A DNA stretch of 64,000 nucleotides from Pilaira anomala (lineage: Eukaryota > Mucoromycota > Mucoromycetes > Mucorales > Mucoraceae), in contig JAIXMQ010000006.1 in the NCBI GenBank assembly GCA_025716855.1, positions 237,501 to 301,500 on the forward strand. Reading direction: 5' to 3'. The position numbers and the translations under genes were made by a program. Position 1 is the stretch's first letter. Each line of letters opens with the position of its first letter. The notes beneath the pieces are model-generated. The model made no database searches, was not told where the DNA came from, and was given only the letters and a program-made list of their open reading frames with translations. Shown here piece by piece: positions 59,106 to 64,000 of the stretch.

Positions 59106-59870
59106 ATGTCACAATATCCATCGCAGCAACAGCACCACCAACAACAACAACAACAACAACAACAACAGCAGCAACAACAGCAACAACAGCAACAAGACGC
59201 TTCTTTTTTAAACGCTTTAATGATACCCGAAGATAAACTTGAAAAAAAAGAATGGGAGAAACCCCCAAATAGAAAACGAAGTTACGGTCAAGAAACATTA
59301 GATGAGGAAGAAGGAGAAGAAACCGACAAAAAAGAAAGAAAGGGACGTAAAGCTCCTCATGAACTATTAACTGACGCAGAAAAGAAAGCAAACCATATAG
59401 CTTCAGAAAAGAAACGTAGACAAAATATTCGTTTAGGTTTCGATCAGTTGATTGAGATTGTACCTTCTTTAACTCAAGGAAATAGATCAGAAGCCTTTAT
59501 TTTACAAAAATGTAAATAAGCATTTCAAGCTCTTTTTTTTTTATAGTCATAACCTAATATTTTTTTTTTTCATAGCTGTAGATCATATTCGAAACTTGAT
59601 TAATGTAAAGAACGATTTAAAAAGCCAAATAAGAGACCTTCAAGGTGTATTAGGCGAACCGTAAGTTTGATAACTTGATGATTTAAAAATGCTTTTATTA
59701 ACATTATATTTCTATTTATTATTAGTAACTACGATGAAGATGTAAGTCTTGATTTATCTTTCCCCCCCCCCCTTTTTTTGTTGTTACCATGGATACTAAT
59801 CATACACACTTCTTCTTTTCTTTTCTTTTTATAGTCCTCTGAAGACGATTTGACTTATTCATCTTACTAA
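59106..59870 (+). CDS. bHLH transcription factor, copy B
   Basis: Four exons, 59106-59511, 59576-59660, 59726-59741 and 59835-59870, 180 aa. The protein is the same as copy A except that its N-terminal Gln/His run (about 25 residues) is longer than in copy A, adding 17 residues. The bHLH domain, basic region ASEKKRRQNIR and helix 2, acidic linker and C-terminal TYSSY end are all identical. Introns are also identical in sequence. It reads from a single clear ATG. A conserved Gln tract in only the length differs, which is typical of slippage. Two active copies may give higher dose or different regulation, since the promoter has diverged. Confidence 0.9.
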
Positions 59871-60245
59871 CTGCATAATAAAACACCTTATACTGATTTC
59901 ATATAGAGCTTATAACTATACATATACACCTTAATTTATTTATCCTTACTATGCTTCGAACAAAATATAAAAAAGATTGAAATCATCATTGTAAGCGCTA
60001 CAATGGATTTAATTTTAGATATAGAACGAATTTCTTTAAACTGTGATGGCATGAACTATAACATCTCAGCTTTTTTGATAGCATGTACATTGGTTAAAAA
60101 GGTTACTAGTAATTATGTCTTTTACAAAACCTTTTCATTTACAATTAGTCTCTTCATTTTTAAAAACGTACAGAGTAAATAATTGTAGATAATTCACTAT
60201 ATGACAATGATACATAATAATAGTAAAATCTTCGTTAAAGTTCAT
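59871..60245. other. Tail-to-tail spacer, arm B
   Basis: Spacer between bHLH copy B and the peptide gene, nearly identical to the arm A spacer (49247-49621). No further gene is seen. Confidence 0.6.
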
Positions 60246-60497
60246 CTAGTAAGATATGCATTTAAGTGTTGCACTGTCGCAGAAACTACCATTACAGCAA
60301 TATGGATGTATACAATCAGGACCTTGACCCTTATTACAGGTATTTTGAGTACGAATTGTACAAGCGTCTTCTATATTTAAGTATGATTTTTCAGCAGCAA
60401 TAACAGCAGGTAATACAGTAAGTGTGATAAAATAAATGAAAAAATAAAAATAAAAAATAATGGAAAAGAAAAATACACTTTTTATATATGAATACAT
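60246..60497 (-). CDS. Cysteine-rich secreted peptide, duplicated copy B
   Basis: On the minus strand the frame from ATG at 60497 to the stop at 60246 gives 83 aa with a long hydrophobic stretch (FFFSIIFYFYFFIYFITL) and then VLPAVIAA. The cysteine part is C-X7-C-X7-C-X4-CC-X4-C-X6-C, seven cysteines. The ATG is overlapped by a TATA-like CATATATAAAA sequence, so transcription would normally start downstream of it; the family start ATG found in the 61278 gene has been lost to T-rich DNA. Expression from this start is therefore doubtful, and it may be a pseudogene. It sits in arm B, next to bHLH copy B. It shares the CC-X4-C-X6-C end with the two six-cysteine peptides. Confidence 0.45.
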   Translation of the reverse strand: MYSYIKSVFFFSIIFYFYFFIYFITLTVLPAVIAAEKSYLNIEDACTIRTQNTCNKGQGPDCIHPYCCNGSFCDSATLKCISY

Positions 60498-61110
60498 TCG
60501 GTAAAAATTTACGCAACTCTGTCACGGTATTTTACATGCATTTCCCTTGACTTTTTCAATTCTAAGGGATTGCTCAAAAGTAATAATTAGGCCGTAAAGT
60601 AAAGAAGTTTCATTTGGTTAAATTTAGGGGATTTTCCTTTAGCTTTTTTTTTTCTTTTAATGCAATGAAACATGATGTACTATTGTTGCTGGTATCAATA
60701 TCCATGTCGTATAGAAATCAATAGTTTAAATAGATAATGTGCCAATATTATTAGAATGAATTCCGGCCCTAAACAGAAAGAGAGTAATATTTTACTCTAG
60801 TTTTTCCCAACATAATCTTTACTGCTTTTCTCGTCAAAACTATGCAGTAGTTACCTTGAATAAAATATGTAATAAAAAAAAAGTATACCTAAATCATTGT
60901 AACTGCTGCAATGGATTTGATAATAGATTATGGTACATTTGTTAAAAAAAAATACTGGTAAACGTGTCTTTTAGGTACAACAATCATTTTCGTCTGGTTT
61001 AAAAAAAGCACAGATATAATCTCTTCTTTTATTTTATTCATAGTAACTACATAGTAGTGTTTAATTCACTATATGCTGATATGTAATAATAATAATAAAA
61101 GCTCTCTTCT
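60498..61110. other. Peptide-gene upstream repeat and 3' flank, first unit
   Basis: It contains the shared TCAAGGGAA box and more distant repeat units that recur at 61360-61900, such as GGTTAAATTTAG, AACATGATGTACT and TCAATATCCAT, so the two promoters are tandem copies. It also includes a 3'-flank-like stretch resembling that of arm B. No coding content is supported. Confidence 0.6.
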
Positions 61111-61278
61111 TTAAGGCTCGTCTTGAGGTTCACATCTACCTGTGACAGAGTCGCAATAAGAATAAGGACAACAAGGCTTTACATCAGGTCCGCATCTAAG
61201 TCCTTGATCCATACAGAACTTTTTAGCAGCAATAGCAGCAGGTAATACAATAAGTGCGATAAGATAAATGAATTTCAT
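61111..61278 (-). CDS. Small secreted cysteine-rich peptide, knottin-like
   Basis: Single exon, 55 aa. ATG at 61278, a hydrophobic signal-like lead (KFIYLIALIVLPAAIAA), and a mature part with six cysteines in the pattern C-X6-C-X6-CC-X4-C-X6-C, identical to the peptide at 56525. A TATA-like element lies about 55 bp upstream (61331-61344, minus), just upstream of a long T run (A on plus). This is the only copy in the family here with an undisturbed start. Shares with the duplicated peptides the VLPA-AIAA cleavage region and the CDS-T end. Function is unknown. Confidence 0.7.
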   Translation of the reverse strand: MKFIYLIALIVLPAAIAAKKFCMDQGLRCGPDVKPCCPYSYCDSVTGRCEPQDEP

Positions 61279-61330
61279 TGATAAAATAATGAAAAAAAAA
61301 AAAAAAAAAAAAAAAGTACGTTACTTTTTC

Positions 61331-61344
61331 CCCTTTTATATATG
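61331..61344 (-). promoter_or_regulatory. TATA-like element of the knottin-like gene
   Basis: CATATATAAAAGGGG on the minus strand, placed about 55-65 bp before the ATG and conserved at the same relative place in the arm A (about 48992-49005) and arm B (about 60478-60490) peptide copies. Confidence 0.45.
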
Positions 61345-62116
61345 AATATGTATTTTGTACAAATATTTATTACACAAGTCTACTGCAGTATTGTATGTGT
61401 ATGCGTATATTTCCCTTGACTTTTTCAATTCCAGGAGATGATCAAAATCAATAATTGGGCCGAAAAACAAAGAGAAGATTCCGAATTTTCATTTGGTTAA
61501 ATTTAGAACAGCTTCCTTCTTTAAGCTTTTTTTTTTCTTTTACATGCAATGCAACATGATGTACTGTGTGACGTATATTGTCGGCATCAATATCCATTCC
61601 ATAATATTAGAAACCAATTGTTTAAATATAGCTTATATGTCCATACATAGGATTAAACGTAAATAATGTATCCACAGTCAACGATAGGTTTAAATATGTC
61701 GGCATTAGGTAGAATGAATTCCCACCGTAAAAACAGAAAACGAGTAAATAGTTATTTTACTTTACATAGTAGTTAAACAGAAAAAGTTTCGTTCCTTACA
61801 GAATTTTTTAATTTCAAGTCGATGCTTTGCAGATCATTCATGACTACACTCATCAAAATCATACAGTGGTTAGTTACCTCGAAAAAAAAAAGTAGAAACC
61901 ATTGTAAACCTGGCAATGGATTATAGAATGAATTTTTTTTTAAACTGTGACACATCAATTATTTGATAACATAAACATTTGTTGGTAAATATGTCTTTTA
62001 CAACACTTTTTTATTTACAGATTAGAGAAAAAAAAAAGAGTTTCATTTTTCAAGTATCTAATTTCGCAAACACAATTAGTTTCTTCTTTTTTTTTTTAAA
62101 AAAAAAAAAAAGAAAT
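61345..62116. repeat. Diverged promoter repeat, unit 2, and 3'-flank relic
   Basis: The block 61360-61900 repeats the organisation of 60500-60960 with many changes, and at 61890-62040 a piece resembling the 3' flank of the peptide units (for example ATGTCTTTTACAA) remains without its gene. It suggests an earlier tandem array of peptide units that has lost members. A T11/A14 inverted homopolymer pair near 62086-62112 may end the bZIP transcript. Confidence 0.5.
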
Positions 62117-62422
62117 CTAAAGTAATAAATTACCTGATGTAGTATTATTATGATGATTATGGTTACTATCACTACTGTTGATATTGTCAACAGGTGATGG
62201 ATGTGTAAGATGAGGAGATGAAGATGTATTTGGTTGTTGTTGTTGATGTTGTTGATGTTGTGGCTGTTGTTGAGGTTGTTGTTGAGGTTGTTGTTGAGGT
62301 TGTTGTTGAGGTTGTTGTTGAGGTTGTTGAGATTGTTGCTGTTGCTGTTGTTGATGTTGATGTTGTTGTTGTTGATGTTGCTGCTGAGATGATGGGCTTG
62401 TAGACTCTTGTTTTGATTGCAA

Positions 62423-62457
<35 letters not shown>

Positions 62458-63113
62458 TACCACTACTAGCATTTAATACAGCAGCAGCAGTAGCAGAAGA
62501 TAAATGCCCTAACCCCAATTTAGCATTTAATTCTTCAACTTCCTTCATTAACCTATAACTTTCTGAACCTTGCATTTTCAATTCCTCTACTTCTTTAGCT
62601 AATTTACTATTCTCTTCTTCTAATCTTACAATCTTTTCTTCCATTTCATGAATATGTTGCTTCTTCTTCTTACGACATTCTTTCGCTGCCACTCTGTTTC
62701 TTAATAGACGACGTTGACGACGTTCATCATTTGACATACTTCTACCTCCTGATCTCTTTGTACCTCCCGTTCCATTTTCTTCTGTAATTGGACTATTTCC
62801 TCCAGCTGGATGACCATGAGTTCCTGAAGGTAATGATTGAGGTGGGCCGGGCAATGCTGTAATCACATTACCTCCTTGTTGAAGTTGATGAAGGAGATTA
62901 CTTGCCAAATTATTAGGTACTGCAATAGGTGATACCATAGCTTGTGCTAAAGACGATGCAAGATCTTGTCCTTGTGCTTGTACATACGAATGAATCAATT
63001 GTTGTTGTTGAGGATCTGATAATAATTGTAAACCTGGTGGAGGTGTTGGTCCGTTGGCCATACTTAAAATTGTAGTATTGTTTGTATTATTATGATTCAT
63101 AGGTGAACTATTA

Positions 63114-63149
<36 letters not shown>

Positions 63150-63499
63150 GTTTCAGGTTTATCTTGCTCTTGGTCTTGTTGTTGCTGTTGTTGTGGTTGT
63201 TGCTGTTGTTGTGGTTGTTGCTGCTGTTGTGGTTGTTGCTGCTGTTCTTGGGTAATAGTAGGTTGTTGGATGGGAGTATGCTCTTGATTCAGAGAAGTAG
63301 TCGTATCTACTACGGCTTCTTCTTTCTCGGGAGTTTTGTTTTCTTCTTCTCTTTGAGCTATTTCAAGTTTTACTGCCTTTGCTTCTCTATTATCTTCTTC
63401 CATCTCCGTAGAGGCGGCACGTTTAAGATGGTTAACTTGTGTTGCTTCATCAATTAATAAATTAGTATTATCGTGAATAACGTTTGTTGGTTCAGACAT
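62117..63499 (-). CDS. bZIP transcription factor, Gln/Asn-rich
   Basis: Single exon, 460 aa. The basic region NRVAAKECRKKKK and the following leucine zipper (heptads through IVRLEEENSKLAKEVEEL) lie near residues 265-315 and match CREB/ATF-like or Hap/Yap-type bZIP proteins. Long Gln and Asn runs flank the domain, first with QQQQP units near residue 85-110, then an Asn run, and repeated QQPQQQ units at the C-terminus. These probably form disordered activation regions. A QQQQQ run differs in codons (CAA dominant) and is likely length-variable. The N-terminus is acidic and polar. Dimer partner and targets cannot be inferred; a CREB/ATF-type target (CRE-like) is only a guess. Confidence 0.9.
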
Positions 63500-64000
63500 T
63501 TTTTTTTTCTCTTTTGTAATAAAAAAAAAAAAAGTGGTGACGTAGTAGTTAAACTATACAATAGAGAAGTTAATACGATAGTTTTCTTCTCTCTTTCTTT
63601 CGAACTCTTCTCTCTCTATTTCTCTTTTTCTCTCTCTGTTTTTATTTTAAAAAAACAAAAAAAAAAGAGGATATATACAACTTTTTGTACACCAGCCCCC
63701 CCTTGTATTTTTTATCCTTTTTTTAAAAATTCATTATATTCATATAGTGTTGGTGTTAGACTTACAGTTTTTTACTATTGTTATATGCCTTTTATATTAT
63801 TGGATAAAAAGTGAACTTTGCTTTCAGGTCGGAATAATATTATTTTTTGATGACGAAAAAGAAGTTTGTCGACGTAACAAAAAGAAAAAAGAAAATAAAA
63901 AAAAAAACGATGACGAAGGCTGGCTTGTAAGATGATTTTTATACTTACCCATGTGATGAGCTTTCTCAATTATATTATTAACCAATCAATCATAACTATT
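63500..64000. other. Upstream of bZIP gene
   Basis: Contains CT/T-rich and A-rich tracts (63524-63535, 63600-63640, 63657-63668) that fit a promoter for the minus-strand bZIP gene. Short frames here are not supported. The window ends without a further gene. Confidence 0.5.

Larger units (their letters stand above)
59040..60565. repeat. Inverted duplication, arm B
   Basis: Reverse-orientation match of 48919-50390. The bHLH gene (59106-59870, plus) and peptide gene (60246-60497, minus) keep the same tail-to-tail layout. Spacer differences by eye are few (for example G/T near 60178 and two changes near 60109-60114). The Gln tract is longer than in arm A. Confidence 0.85.

Noticed and set aside
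62200..62480. CRISPR-like or satellite repeat array
   Set aside because: The repeating TTGTTGTTG pattern encodes Gln runs of the bZIP protein; spacing is not array-like.

Overview
The window looks like nuclear DNA of a low-GC early-diverging fungus, most likely a Mucorales (Mucoromycota) mould. Genes are split by many short introns (about 45-110 bp) full of A or T runs, intergenic DNA is very AT-rich, and the gene set is fungal: amino-acid permease, SKT5/CHS4-like chitin synthase regulator, HOS2/HDAC3-type deacetylase, WASP and an ATG11-like scaffold. A soluble-type adenylyl cyclase argues against Dikarya. I rebuilt exon structures by reading splice sites against the reading frame; nearly all junctions keep phase. 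Species cannot be fixed from sequence alone.

Layout. 0.5-9.4 kb is gene-dense: a C2H2 zinc-finger protein, an E2F factor, a metaxin (mitochondrial outer-membrane import), the RNase P/MRP subunit RPP1/RPP30 (convergent with metaxin, stop codons 4 bp apart), a GC-rich hairpin-rich island that is probably a non-coding RNA, and mitochondrial IF-2. 9.4-15 kb is sparse: two small low-complexity orphan genes, a long gap, coding-like debris and one tRNA-Phe(GAA). 15.1-21.3 kb is one 15-exon gene for an ADCY10-like soluble adenylyl cyclase (twin class III cyclase domains, P-loop NTPase, long helical C-terminus). Then come an amino-acid permease, the cohesin kleisin SCC1/RAD21, a CaM kinase, COQ3 and an orphan acidic protein. 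35-48 kb holds calreticulin with a KDEL tail, a short-chain dehydrogenase, a large ATG11/FIP200-like autophagy scaffold, the ESCRT-I subunit VPS37, a Dap1-like cytochrome b5 protein and an EI24-family membrane protein.

48.9-62.1 kb is the unusual part. A bHLH transcription factor and a small cysteine-rich secreted peptide, arranged tail to tail, occur twice as an inverted duplication about 8.7 kb apart (48.9-50.4 and 59.0-60.6 kb). The core is nearly identical, introns and spacer included, while the outer flanks have diverged. Between the arms lie HDAC, SKT5-like and WASP genes, a second peptide gene, a broken peptide copy and a long decayed coding region. Another peptide gene and further promoter-like repeats follow arm B. 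The two intact peptides share the spacing C-X6-C-X6-CC-X4-C-X6-C, an inhibitor-cystine-knot-like signature; the duplicated pair have lost the family start codon. The window ends with a Q/N-rich bZIP factor.

Functional themes are housekeeping: transcription and chromatin (E2F, bHLH, bZIP, HDAC, cohesin), mitochondria (metaxin, IF-2, COQ3), signalling (cAMP, CaMK), trafficking, autophagy and actin (VPS37, ATG11, WASP). There is no sign of an operon, CRISPR array or intact transposon.
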